Shown here: positions 7,333-15,738 of the stretch, in pieces
Numbering within the stretch: the stretch's first letter is position 1
Layout of the letters: each line of letters begins with the position of its first letter
From: Christiangramia oceanisediminis
Lineage (GTDB): Bacteria; Bacteroidota; Bacteroidia; Flavobacteriales; Flavobacteriaceae
NCBI RefSeq assembly: GCF_022570735.2
Contig: NZ_JANCNS010000001.1
Span: 1,116,001 to 1,180,000, forward strand
DNA length: 64,000 nucleotides
Direction: 5' to 3'
Program-made: the position numbers and the translations under genes
The notes under the pieces: model-generated
Database searches by the model: none
Told to the model about the DNA's origin: nothing
Seen by the model: only the letters and a program-made list of their open reading frames with translations

Positions 7333-10275
7333 CTAATCCATCATAGAATCGTAGATCGCCTGCTGTATCTGGGTTCGGGTATTCAGCTGGTACAAACGGG
7401 TATTTTCTCGGGTTGGCAACACGCGGTTGGAAAGGAAAATATAAAGCAGGTCGTATTCAGGATCTACCCACACCATGGTCCCGGTGAAACCGGTATGACC
7501 AAAGCTGCTTTCACTGGCAGATTTAGCGGTATTATTGTTCTCACCGGTATATTCCAGGTTGGGTTTATCAAATCCAAGTGCCCTGCGGTTTTCATTTTCG
7601 GGAAATTGGGTTTTTGAGAACTCTTTTAAAGTAGCTTCTGAAATATATCGCTTACCGGCATATTCACCCATGTTCAGGTACATTTGCATCAACTTTGCGA
7701 TATCGGTGGCATTGGCAAAAAGCCCCGCATTGGCCGAAACTCCGCCCATCATGATGGCGCCTTCGTCATGCACATTGCCGTGTATGGTTTCTCTTCTGAA
7801 ATTAAAGTCACTCTCGGTAGGCACGATCTGGCTTTCAGGAAATTCCTCCATGGGATTATAGGTAAGGGTCGTGGCACCAAGCGGCGAATAAAAATTCTCG
7901 TTTAGATATGTCCTGTAATCTTCATTGGTGATTTCTTCTACAATGCTGGGCAATAAATAAAAAACAAGCCCGGAATATTTATATTCAGCCTTTTCCTCCA
8001 GCGGAGATTTCTTGATCTCCCTGAAGATCTTTTTCTGGTAATTTCTATGTAACCACAGCTCGTCGCTCACCTTTATAGGATACCTTGCTGAAGAATCCTT
8101 TTTAAAGGTGTTCCACTTAAAACTACCATTCTTTCTCAGGGTGTTTTTCCAGTAAGGGATCCATGGTTTGAGCCTCGCCTGGTGTGCCAGGATCTGGCGG
8201 AATGGGATTCCCGCTTTATTCGAATTCCTGAAATATGGCAGGTAATCATCTATCCCGGCATCAAGACTGAATTTGCCCTCATCGTACAATTTCATCAAAG
8301 CCGGCAAGGCCGAAGAAATCTTGGTTACCGAGGCCAGGTCGTAAAGGTCGTTTTTTTTTACCCTGATGGTATCGCTATACCTGTGAAACCCGTAAGCTTT
8401 ATGCATCACCACCTTTCCGTTCCTGGCGATCAGGATCTGGCCTCCGGGAATGGCTTTGGCATCGATCGCCTGCTGCATTAGGGAATCTACCTTAGGAAAT
8501 AAATAACTGGATTTCATGCCCGCTTCTTCCGGTAAAGTATATTTAAACCTGCCAAGGCTTTTAGAATTCAATCCGTCACCTAATTTGAATTTTTCACCAA
8601 CACTAACCGGAAGTTTGCCACTGGCACCAATCGCCCCAAAAATAAGCTGCGCCGCCATTTCCTGGGTAACCTCTGAGTCCTGGTAAGCTTCAATAAGAAC
8701 CTGGGCGTTTTCGATATTATCTAAACTGGCAATAACATAGGGGTTCTTGAAGAGACTCAGAATGGTATTTTCACGACCGCTTAATTCTGAAATGAATTCC
8801 TGGACCTCTTTGGAAAAGCCTACGGCGTTTCGCGGATATTTGCTAATGTCGTGCAAGCCTGCGATCACCAGGTTATAATCTTTTAATCTTTCCTTTAACG
8901 AATCTATTTCCTTGGAAGTAGCCTCAACAGGAAGCTGAAAATGGGCAACCCTGGCATATAATTCAAGTCCTTCCTGGAACCTGGTCATTTGCTCCGCTCC
9001 AATCGAAATGGAAGCGATCTTCAGGCTATCCGGTCTTTGCAAAGGAATCAGGGAAGCCTCATTCTTAAGCAGGGTTAATGAGGCCTCCACCAGCCTGCGG
9101 TGTAGAAGTTTTGCCTCAGCTGTGTTCAGATCTGCGACCATGTTTTGGGTGCTGGTTGGGGTATATTCATCCAATCCAACCCATTGCTTTACCGCAAGGA
9201 TCTTTCGAACCCTGTTATCTATTTCCTCCTGCGTGATCAATCCTTTATCGATAGCATTTCTAATCTCAGAAATCGCCTTAGGAACATCTTCAGTGAACTC
9301 GAGAAGATCATTTCCTGCAAGCATTGCTTCCTTATCAACCACTCCCGGTTCGTTGCCTTTGGTCACGCCTTTCATGTTCATTGCATCAGTGATCACCAGG
9401 CCGCGAAATTCCAGGCTGTCTTTTAAAATGTCAGAAATTATTTTCCTTGAAAGCGTGGAAGGTACTCCGGAACCGTCCAGGGCTGGTATGTCCAGGTGAG
9501 CCACCATCACTCCGCCAATTCCGGCATCAATCAATTTTTTAAACGGGTAGATCTCAATGGAATCCAGTCGTGTCCTTGGATGATTGATCTGCGGAAGATC
9601 GTAATGTGAATCGGTAGCCGTATCGCCGTGGCCCGGGAAATGTTTTGCAGAAGTCAGTATATTATTGTCCTGCATACCTTTCATATAGGCTATTCCCTTT
9701 TTGGTTACATTTAATTTGTCTTCCCCAAAAGACCTGTAGTTAATCACGGGGTTTTCGGGATTATTGTTTACATCTACCACCGGCGCAAAGTTTACATGTA
9801 ATCCCACTCTCTTTATCTGACTGGCGACCTCCTGGCCCATTTCGTATAACAATGAATCATTCTGAATAGCTCCCAATCCCATCTGGAATGGATAGCTTAT
9901 GGTATTGTCCAGTCTCATCCCGAGGCCCCATTCAGCATCTATGGCGCCCAGAAGAGGAACATCAGCGACAAGTTGATAGTCATTCATCAGTTCGGCCTGG
10001 GTGACCGGGTCTCCCTGGAAGAAAATCAAACCACCCACCTTTTGCTCTTCTACAAGTTTTAAAATTTCCTGTTTGTGTGCCTCATCGCGATTCGAATAGG
10101 CTGCAACCATTATAAGCTGGGCGATTCGTTCATCGGGACCAAGGGAATTCATAATAGAATCCACCCATTTGCTGTTGGTGTATTTTAAAAATTCGGGCTG
10201 TTTCGAATTCTGGGCAATAATACCCGGGCTAATAAGCAAAAAACACAATACGATAGGGGCAATTATTCGATTCAT
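7333..10275 (-). CDS. GH3 beta-N-acetylglucosaminidase (NagZ-like) fused to beta-lactamase-like serine hydrolase
   Basis: 980 residues from the ATG at 10275, which gives a clear signal peptide (MNRIIAPIVLCFLLISPGIIAQ) and sits 10 bases after the preceding gene's stop; an ATG at 10329 would add 18 residues and spoil the signal. The N-terminal half (about 30-570) is GH3 with the NagZ signature KHFPGHGDT...DSH (D222 and H224, the acid/base dyad) and the nucleophile D297 in LVITDAMNMKG. The C-terminal half (about 600-975) is a class C beta-lactamase/serine hydrolase fold with S649-x-x-K652 (SVTK), a YSG in place of the usual YxN, and H927-T-G. Known analogues: Bacillus NagZ and AmiE, which remove GlcNAc and then cleave the MurNAc-peptide amide. 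I infer that one periplasmic or lipid-anchored chain does both. Confidence 0.9.
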   Translation of the reverse strand: MNRIIAPIVLCFLLISPGIIAQNSKQPEFLKYTNSKWVDSIMNSLGPDERIAQLIMVAAYSNRDEAHKQEILKLVEEQKVGGLIFFQGDPVTQAELMNDYQLVADVPLLGAIDAEWGLGMRLDNTISYPFQMGLGAIQNDSLLYEMGQEVASQIKRVGLHVNFAPVVDVNNNPENPVINYRSFGEDKLNVTKKGIAYMKGMQDNNILTSAKHFPGHGDTATDSHYDLPQINHPRTRLDSIEIYPFKKLIDAGIGGVMVAHLDIPALDGSGVPSTLSRKIISDILKDSLEFRGLVITDAMNMKGVTKGNEPGVVDKEAMLAGNDLLEFTEDVPKAISEIRNAIDKGLITQEEIDNRVRKILAVKQWVGLDEYTPTSTQNMVADLNTAEAKLLHRRLVEASLTLLKNEASLIPLQRPDSLKIASISIGAEQMTRFQEGLELYARVAHFQLPVEATSKEIDSLKERLKDYNLVIAGLHDISKYPRNAVGFSKEVQEFISELSGRENTILSLFKNPYVIASLDNIENAQVLIEAYQDSEVTQEMAAQLIFGAIGASGKLPVSVGEKFKLGDGLNSKSLGRFKYTLPEEAGMKSSYLFPKVDSLMQQAIDAKAIPGGQILIARNGKVVMHKAYGFHRYSDTIRVKKNDLYDLASVTKISSALPALMKLYDEGKFSLDAGIDDYLPYFRNSNKAGIPFRQILAHQARLKPWIPYWKNTLRKNGSFKWNTFKKDSSARYPIKVSDELWLHRNYQKKIFREIKKSPLEEKAEYKYSGLVFYLLPSIVEEITNEDYRTYLNENFYSPLGATTLTYNPMEEFPESQIVPTESDFNFRRETIHGNVHDEGAIMMGGVSANAGLFANATDIAKLMQMYLNMGEYAGKRYISEATLKEFSKTQFPENENRRALGFDKPNLEYTGENNNTAKSASESSFGHTGFTGTMVWVDPEYDLLYIFLSNRVLPTRENTRLYQLNTRTQIQQAIYDSMMD

Positions 10276-10285
10276 TTCTATGTAC

Positions 10286-11419
10286 TTAAACTTTGATATA
10301 AATTTTTCTTTTATCCATCCAGAAACCAATAAGCCACATTAGCAGCATAAAGGATAACGCAAAAAGCAGGGAGGCATTATTCGGTGCTAACCAGCTGGAA
10401 TAAAACCGGTCGTAAATTACGGATTTAAGGCTGGAATCTCCTATTTTAATCAGGATCAATAATTTCACGATCACCCCCGAAAGGATGAAGATAAAAAGGG
10501 GATTTCTTCCAAAGGCCTGAAAGAAATAGGTCCATCTTTTCAGCCCGAGCAGTTCGATGATCAAAACCAGCAACGCAAGAATTATAAGGTCCCAACCGGT
10601 GCTGAATATCACAAAACTGCTGGTCCAGATCGCTTTATTGATAGGAAACCAGGTATCCCATAGAAGCCCTGCTCCAAGAAATACCAGGCCGGCAAGCAAT
10701 AAATTAGTAAAGGTCTTCTTCGAATTACCGTATTTCTGAATGAACTTTCCGCATAGAAAACCCGCAAGTACATTTACGGTGGCAGGAAGGGTACTTAGCA
10801 AACCTTCAGGATCGAAGGTCTTTCCAAAGCCAGACCAGAGGTTTTCAGGAGAAAAGAGAAAAAGGTCAAATTTAAGAGCCGCGTTATTCTCCAGCGAATA
10901 AGGATTTGGGTGATCTCCAAAAAAGTATAGGATCGCCCAATAGCCGAATAATATCATGATCGAAACTCCAGAAATTGCCTTCCAATTGAGAAATTTCACA
11001 ATTAAACTAGCTAAAAAATAACAGAGGGCGATACGCTGAAGAACGCCCATTATTCTAATTTGACTAAGATCTTTGAAGACAAGTTCTTCATTTTCGCGGG
11101 TAAGAAAAGGAAAGGCATTTAAAAGAAGACCAATCAGAAAGATCAGGATAGTTCTGCTTAAAACCTTTTTCCAGAAACCGGCATCTTCAGCCTTAAATTT
11201 CCGGAAACTGAAACTCATTGCGTTCCCAACCACAAAAAGGAAGGTTGGAAACACAAGGTCTGTAGCGGTAAATCCATGCCAGGCTGCATGTTTAAAGGGC
11301 GCGTAGATGCTTGACCAGCTACCCGGAGTGTTCACCAGGACCATCAAAGCGATCGTCATTCCGCGAAGTACATCCAGGGCCAGATAGCGTTTTAAAGGCT
11401 CGGCGCTTTTCTCCAGCAT
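10286..11419 (-). CDS. NagX-like membrane acyltransferase (DUF5009, heparan-glucosaminide acetyltransferase-like)
   Basis: 377 residues with about ten hydrophobic helices. The opening RYLALDVLRGMTIALMVLVN and the early TATDLVFPTFLFVVGNAMSF segment are the hallmarks of the DUF5009/NagX family, distant relatives of human HGSNAT, which transfers acetyl groups across a membrane onto terminal glucosamine. In bacteria the gene recurs in GlcNAc and hexosaminidase loci. It is the first gene of the leftward unit that continues into the GH3/beta-lactamase fusion, and is divergent from the ROK regulator. I infer a role in re-acetylating or trapping amino sugars at the inner membrane; this has not been shown for this clade. 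Confidence 0.82.
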   Translation of the reverse strand: MLEKSAEPLKRYLALDVLRGMTIALMVLVNTPGSWSSIYAPFKHAAWHGFTATDLVFPTFLFVVGNAMSFSFRKFKAEDAGFWKKVLSRTILIFLIGLLLNAFPFLTRENEELVFKDLSQIRIMGVLQRIALCYFLASLIVKFLNWKAISGVSIMILFGYWAILYFFGDHPNPYSLENNAALKFDLFLFSPENLWSGFGKTFDPEGLLSTLPATVNVLAGFLCGKFIQKYGNSKKTFTNLLLAGLVFLGAGLLWDTWFPINKAIWTSSFVIFSTGWDLIILALLVLIIELLGLKRWTYFFQAFGRNPLFIFILSGVIVKLLILIKIGDSSLKSVIYDRFYSSWLAPNNASLLFALSFMLLMWLIGFWMDKRKIYIKV

Positions 11420-11614
11420 ATCTTACTAAGATTAATTGTTTATAAAAGTAAATATATTTTTTAAATAAGTAATCTTTACTAATTTTTTTAATTAAGTCCT
11501 TTTTTATAACGGTTTTTTTATTAATTTTAAATCATAATTAGCTGTTTTCTTTTAATATGCCTATTTTAATAGTTTTTAATAATTTCACAGCCATTCTGAC
11601 TATCTAAAAACTAT
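11420..11614. promoter_or_regulatory. Divergent AT-rich control region between nagX-like gene and ROK regulator
   Basis: 195 bases, strongly AT-rich, containing all promoter and operator signals for both directions. An inverted repeat ATCTTA-C-TAAGAT abuts the start of the leftward gene (11420-11432). A second, AGTAA-TCT-TTACT, lies at about 11468-11480 between poly-T and poly-A/T tracts. Both share TAATCTT half-sites. A ROK-family repressor is the first rightward gene, so these are candidate autoregulatory operators (inference). Confidence 0.4.
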
Positions 11615-12886
11615 ATGACAAAAAATTTAAAAGGATTCCTGGTTTCGAAAAAAGAGATTGCAGGAATGAGCAATGTTGAACGCAAAAAGTACCTGCAGAA
11701 ATTAAAGATCATCAAACATCTGTTTCTGAACGGGGAAACCTCTAACTCTGATATTTGCAGCCGTTTTAATGTAAGTTTACCCACCCTGATGACCCTCATC
11801 AATCAGCTAAAAGAGGCTGGAATCGTGGTAAAGACGGGACAGGGAAAATCGGAAGGAGGGCGCAAGCCAGACCTGTTTGGTTTAAGGGAGCATCTGTTCT
11901 TTGTACTTTCCATTCACATAGAAAGAGCCAGCATTAAACTGGCCATTATCGATAACAATCAAAGTATAATTGCTGAAAGGACCGTAGAAAAGGAATTATC
12001 GCCTTCCGCGGCAATTGTTGAAGACCTTCATAACCTGTCTAAAGATCTGCTGGCCGATTCAAAAATAAGCGGTGACCAGTTAATGGGCGTGGGTGTTAGC
12101 ATGCCCGGCCTGGTTTCTACTGAAGAAGGTAAGAACTTCACGTATTATTTAAGCGAACAGGATCCTATTCCTCTTCAGAAAAAACTGGAAGCCACCTTTA
12201 ATAAACCCGTTGCGATCCTTAATGATGCTAAAAGTTCCTGTCTTGCTGAATTCCGTTATGGTCTTGCAAGGAATAAACAGGATGTACTGGTGATCTCCAT
12301 GGACTGGGGTATTGGCCTTGGCATTATCATGGGAGGAAAAATGCATTCGGGAACTTCTGGCTTCGCTGGAGAATTTGGCCATATTCCAATGACCGAGGAT
12401 GGAAAATTATGCCACTGCGGAAAAAGAGGTTGTTTGGAAACCGAAGCATCAGGCCTTGCACTGGTTCAAAAAGCACAGGAAGGTCTTGATAAAGGGCAAA
12501 CCTCTATACTTAACGACCTTTTGAAAACAAAATATGAAAAACTGGAGCCACAGGTGATCATCGAAGCAGCCAACAAGGGAGACCAGTTTGCGATAAGCGT
12601 GATCTCGGATATTGGAATTCAGCTTGGGAAAGGGATCTCTGTACTCGTACAGATCTTTAATCCCGAATTGATCATCCTGGAAGGAAAAATCTCTGAAGCC
12701 AGGCAGTTCATCACCACACCTATCCAGCAGTCAATGAATACCTACTGCATGATGCAGTTAAAGGAAAGAACCAAGATAGAACTATCCACCCTTGGACCTA
12801 ACTCGAGTCTTTACGGAGGAATTATAGCGGTAATGGAAAATATTTTCCAGGAGCAGACCAACCTAATAAAAACACATATCAACTAA
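11615..12886 (+). CDS. ROK family transcriptional regulator (NagC/Mlc-like)
   Basis: 423 residues. The N-terminal part (about 20-85) is a winged helix-turn-helix (NGETSNSDICSRFNVSLPTLMTLINQL). The rest is a ROK sugar-binding domain with the zinc motif GHIPMTEDGKLCHCGKRGC at about 254-275 (GHx9CxCGxxGC). ROK repressors such as NagC release DNA when an amino-sugar phosphate or sugar binds. It sits divergently from the NagX/GH3 unit and directly before the GlcN-6-P deaminase fusion, so it is the best candidate regulator for the whole 7-34 kb locus. The N-terminal 20 residues are basic (FLVSKKEIAGMSNVERKKYL). Confidence 0.9.
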   Translation: MTKNLKGFLVSKKEIAGMSNVERKKYLQKLKIIKHLFLNGETSNSDICSRFNVSLPTLMTLINQLKEAGIVVKTGQGKSEGGRKPDLFGLREHLFFVLSIHIERASIKLAIIDNNQSIIAERTVEKELSPSAAIVEDLHNLSKDLLADSKISGDQLMGVGVSMPGLVSTEEGKNFTYYLSEQDPIPLQKKLEATFNKPVAILNDAKSSCLAEFRYGLARNKQDVLVISMDWGIGLGIIMGGKMHSGTSGFAGEFGHIPMTEDGKLCHCGKRGCLETEASGLALVQKAQEGLDKGQTSILNDLLKTKYEKLEPQVIIEAANKGDQFAISVISDIGIQLGKGISVLVQIFNPELIILEGKISEARQFITTPIQQSMNTYCMMQLKERTKIELSTLGPNSSLYGGIIAVMENIFQEQTNLIKTHIN

Positions 12887-12904
12887 AATTTACCAGACTT
12901 TGCG

Positions 12905-14827
12905 ATGGCCAGACTTAACTTTTTAGAAGAAACCAGATTCGAAAAACTACCGGTAACGGTCTATGAGAATGAATCTATTGCGTGCAGAAAGGTAGCATTG
13001 CGAATTTCTGATATCATCAAAAGCAAGCAACGCCGTCTCGAAAATGCAGTTCTTGGTCTTGCCACCGGAGCAACCCCCGTTGGCGTTTATGAAGAATTGA
13101 TAAGGCTTCACAAGGAAGAAGGACTTAGTTTCAAAAATGTGATCACCTTCAACCTGGATGAATACTATCCCATGCAGCCAGACTCTAAACAGAGTTACGT
13201 CAAGTTCATGGATGAAAATCTTTTTAATCACATCGATATTAAAAGGGATAATATTCATATTCCTGATGGAACTTTGGACAAGGAGGATATCACCAATTAC
13301 TGCCTGGCTTACGAGCAGAAGATATCGGCAGTTGGCGGCCTTGACCTGCAGATCCTGGGAATTGGTAGAACCGGTCATATTGGTTTTAACGAACCGGGCT
13401 CTGCTCCTAATTCGGGAACCAGGCTGGTCACTCTTGACGATCTAACGCGTAGAGATGCTTCCCGTGATTTTGGTGGAAAGGAAAATGTTCCCACCAAGGC
13501 CATTACCATGGGAATCGGGACCATCTTCAAGGCCAGGGAGATCATCCTGATGGCCTGGAACAAGAAAAAAGCGCCGATCATTAAAAAGGCAGTGGAAGGT
13601 GAAATTTCAGCAAATGTTCCAGCTACTTTTCTTCAGCTTGCTGAAAATGTCGAATTTATCTTGGATAAGGAGGCGGCATCAGAACTCACGCGTTTTGATA
13701 CGCCCTGGCTGGTAAAGGATTGTGCCTGGGACGAACCGCTCATCAAGAAAGCGGTCATCTGGCTCTCTGGAAAATTGAATAAGGCAGTTCTGAAATTAAC
13801 CGAAGAAGATTATAATGCCAATGGAATGGCCCAGCTTATTACCGACCAGGGAACGGCCTACGACATCAATATAAAAGTCTTCAATAAATTGCAGCATAGC
13901 ATCACTGGTTGGCCGGGTGGAAAACCAAATGCCGATGACAGTCAGCGGCCTGAAAGAGCTAAACCTGCTCAAAAACGATCGCTGATTTTTAGTCCGCATC
14001 CAGATGACGACGTCATCTCCATGGGAGGAACTTTTATCCGTCTCGTAGACCAGGGACATGATGTACATGTGGCTTACCAGACTTCAGGAAATACAGCCGT
14101 ATGGGATACCGATGTATTGCGATATGTTGAATTTACCATCGACTTCAATAAAAGTATAGGGGAAGATACCAGCAAGCTGGAAAAGACCTACCAGAAAATG
14201 TGGAAGTTCTTCGAAAAGAAGAAACCAAATGATATTGACCTGAAAGAGATCCAGGACGTAAAAGGTTTTATCAGGAAGACCGAAGCCATTGCCGGAGCGC
14301 GTTATGCAGGACTGCAGGACGAAAATATTCATTTTATGGCACTGCCTTTCTACGAAACCGGGAAAAAGGTAAAGAAACCGGTGACCAAAAAAGATGTGGA
14401 ACTTACCAAGGAACTGCTTCAGGAAATAAAACCTCACCAGGTTTTCACGGCAGGCGATTTTGCCGATCCTCATGGTACACATATCGTTTGTTTTAATATC
14501 GTTCTTGAAGCTTTGAACCAGCTTCGAAAAACCGAGGAATGGACCAAAGACTGCTGGCTGTGGATGTACCGCGGAGCCTGGCAGGAATTCAATATTCACG
14601 AGATCGAAATGGCCGTACCGCTTTCACCACAGGAAGTGGAAAAGAAAAAGCACGCCATTTTCCAGCATCAGTCACAAAAAGACAGGCCTGTGTTCCCGGG
14701 AGACGACGAGCGCGAATTCTGGGTTCGCGCCGAGGAGCGAAATCGCGAAACTGCCGAAGCCTACCATAAACTGGGCCTTGCCGATTACGAGGCTATGGAA
14801 GCCTTTGTTAGATGGAAATTCGATTAA
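12905..14827 (+). CDS. nagB: Glucosamine-6-phosphate deaminase fused to PIG-L deacetylase-like domain
   Basis: 640 residues, against about 260 for a plain NagB. Residues about 15-285 are a NagB/6-phosphogluconolactonase-fold deaminase (LATGATPVGVYEEL; FNLDEYYPM with D85; GHIGFNEPGS with H158 and E163). The residue matching E. coli D141 (GVGNDGHIAFNEP) is T156 here (GIGRTGHIGFNEP), so one catalytic acid is replaced. Residues about 355-600 are a PIG-L/LmbE zinc-deacetylase fold with HPDDD (H365-D369) and a second DPHGTH site (521-526). NagB converts GlcN-6-P to Fru-6-P plus ammonia; PIG-L enzymes remove acetyl groups from GlcNAc derivatives. Long NagB-PIG-L proteins are widespread in Bacteroidota. 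No nagA is present in this window. It lies 18 bases after the ROK regulator. Confidence 0.9.
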   Translation: MARLNFLEETRFEKLPVTVYENESIACRKVALRISDIIKSKQRRLENAVLGLATGATPVGVYEELIRLHKEEGLSFKNVITFNLDEYYPMQPDSKQSYVKFMDENLFNHIDIKRDNIHIPDGTLDKEDITNYCLAYEQKISAVGGLDLQILGIGRTGHIGFNEPGSAPNSGTRLVTLDDLTRRDASRDFGGKENVPTKAITMGIGTIFKAREIILMAWNKKKAPIIKKAVEGEISANVPATFLQLAENVEFILDKEAASELTRFDTPWLVKDCAWDEPLIKKAVIWLSGKLNKAVLKLTEEDYNANGMAQLITDQGTAYDINIKVFNKLQHSITGWPGGKPNADDSQRPERAKPAQKRSLIFSPHPDDDVISMGGTFIRLVDQGHDVHVAYQTSGNTAVWDTDVLRYVEFTIDFNKSIGEDTSKLEKTYQKMWKFFEKKKPNDIDLKEIQDVKGFIRKTEAIAGARYAGLQDENIHFMALPFYETGKKVKKPVTKKDVELTKELLQEIKPHQVFTAGDFADPHGTHIVCFNIVLEALNQLRKTEEWTKDCWLWMYRGAWQEFNIHEIEMAVPLSPQEVEKKKHAIFQHQSQKDRPVFPGDDEREFWVRAEERNRETAEAYHKLGLADYEAMEAFVRWKFD

Positions 14828-14828
14828 C

Positions 14829-15738
14829 ATGAAAAATGTATTCACACTGTTACTTGCCGCAATGTTTTTTGCTGCCTGTAGCTCCAACCCCTATTCCAAA
14901 ACCAACCGGCTGCATAAAAAGCAGGTAAAACAATATGCAAAAGAGTTAAAAGAATTCCCTGTTGAAGATAACGGGTTTCAGAATCCACTCAATTACGGCC
15001 CTTACGAGGTTGGTACGACCAATTTCAACTTAAGAAAGCCTAATTTCGTGGTGATCGGATTCGGTGCGACAAACCCTAACTACTTTTACCATTCCCAGGA
15101 CGCAGGTGAGCTCTCATTATGTGATTGGTGATGATGGCGAGATCTATCATATGCTGAATGACTATTTCAGGGCATGGCACGGAGGTATAGGAAAATGGGG
15201 AAATACCAACGATCTTAACTCTGCATCCATTGGCATCGAATTGGATAATGACGGAAAAGAAGAATTTTCGATCGCACAGATCAATTCGCTCATTAAGCTC
15301 CTGAAAGAACTAAAGGAAAAATATAAGATCCCGCAGGCTAATTTCATCGGGCATTCAGATATCGCTCCTACCCGGAAGGTCGACCCTCATGCAGGTTTTC
15401 CGTGGAAAATACTGGCCGAAGAAGGTTTTGGCCACTGGTATGATGAAGAAAGGGTTCGGGAACTTCAATTAGAAAAAGATAGCCTACCGACTGTTGCCAG
15501 TGATTCAACTGATCTTCAGAATCAAGCACTAGAAGCCAATTCAGAAAACAGAAAAAACCTGGTTCCTAAAAATTTTGATCCGGTCATGGCTCTACGAATC
15601 ATCGGTTATGATGTTTCCGATCCCGTAGCTGCTAAAAAAGCTTTTAAACTGCACTTTATTAAGGAAGAAGAAACCAGTTCCGAATTAACCGATTTCGACC
15701 TAAAGGTCCTGTATAACCTGTACCAGAAATACCTTTAA
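14829..15738 (+). pseudogene. N-acetylmuramoyl-L-alanine amidase lipoprotein (amidase_2), frameshifted
   Basis: Begins MKNVFTLLLAAMFFAACSSN, a lipoprotein signal, and runs in frame to NFVVIG near 15057. The amidase then continues only in the next frame (DSVRQTLTTFTI onward, from 15058) to the stop at 15738. Family members read VVIHHTAQ-x-S at this point; here the bases for about five residues, including the zinc-binding HH(T) motif, are gone and a single base remains, which is best explained by a net deletion of about 14 bases. The downstream frame keeps SSHYVIGDDGEIYHM and the second metal site GHSDIAPTRKVDPH. Because a ligand and the frame are both lost, readthrough would not restore activity. 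It lies one base after the deaminase stop and directly before the phosphoesterase. Confidence 0.82.

Noticed and set aside
9008-9499. 163-codon plus-strand frame inside the GH3 fusion gene
   Set aside because: Antisense shadow of a gene with intact GH3 motifs.
15040-15075. Programmed frameshift in the amidase gene
   Set aside because: No slippery heptamer is visible and the zinc-ligand codons are missing, so frameshifting could not rebuild the enzyme.
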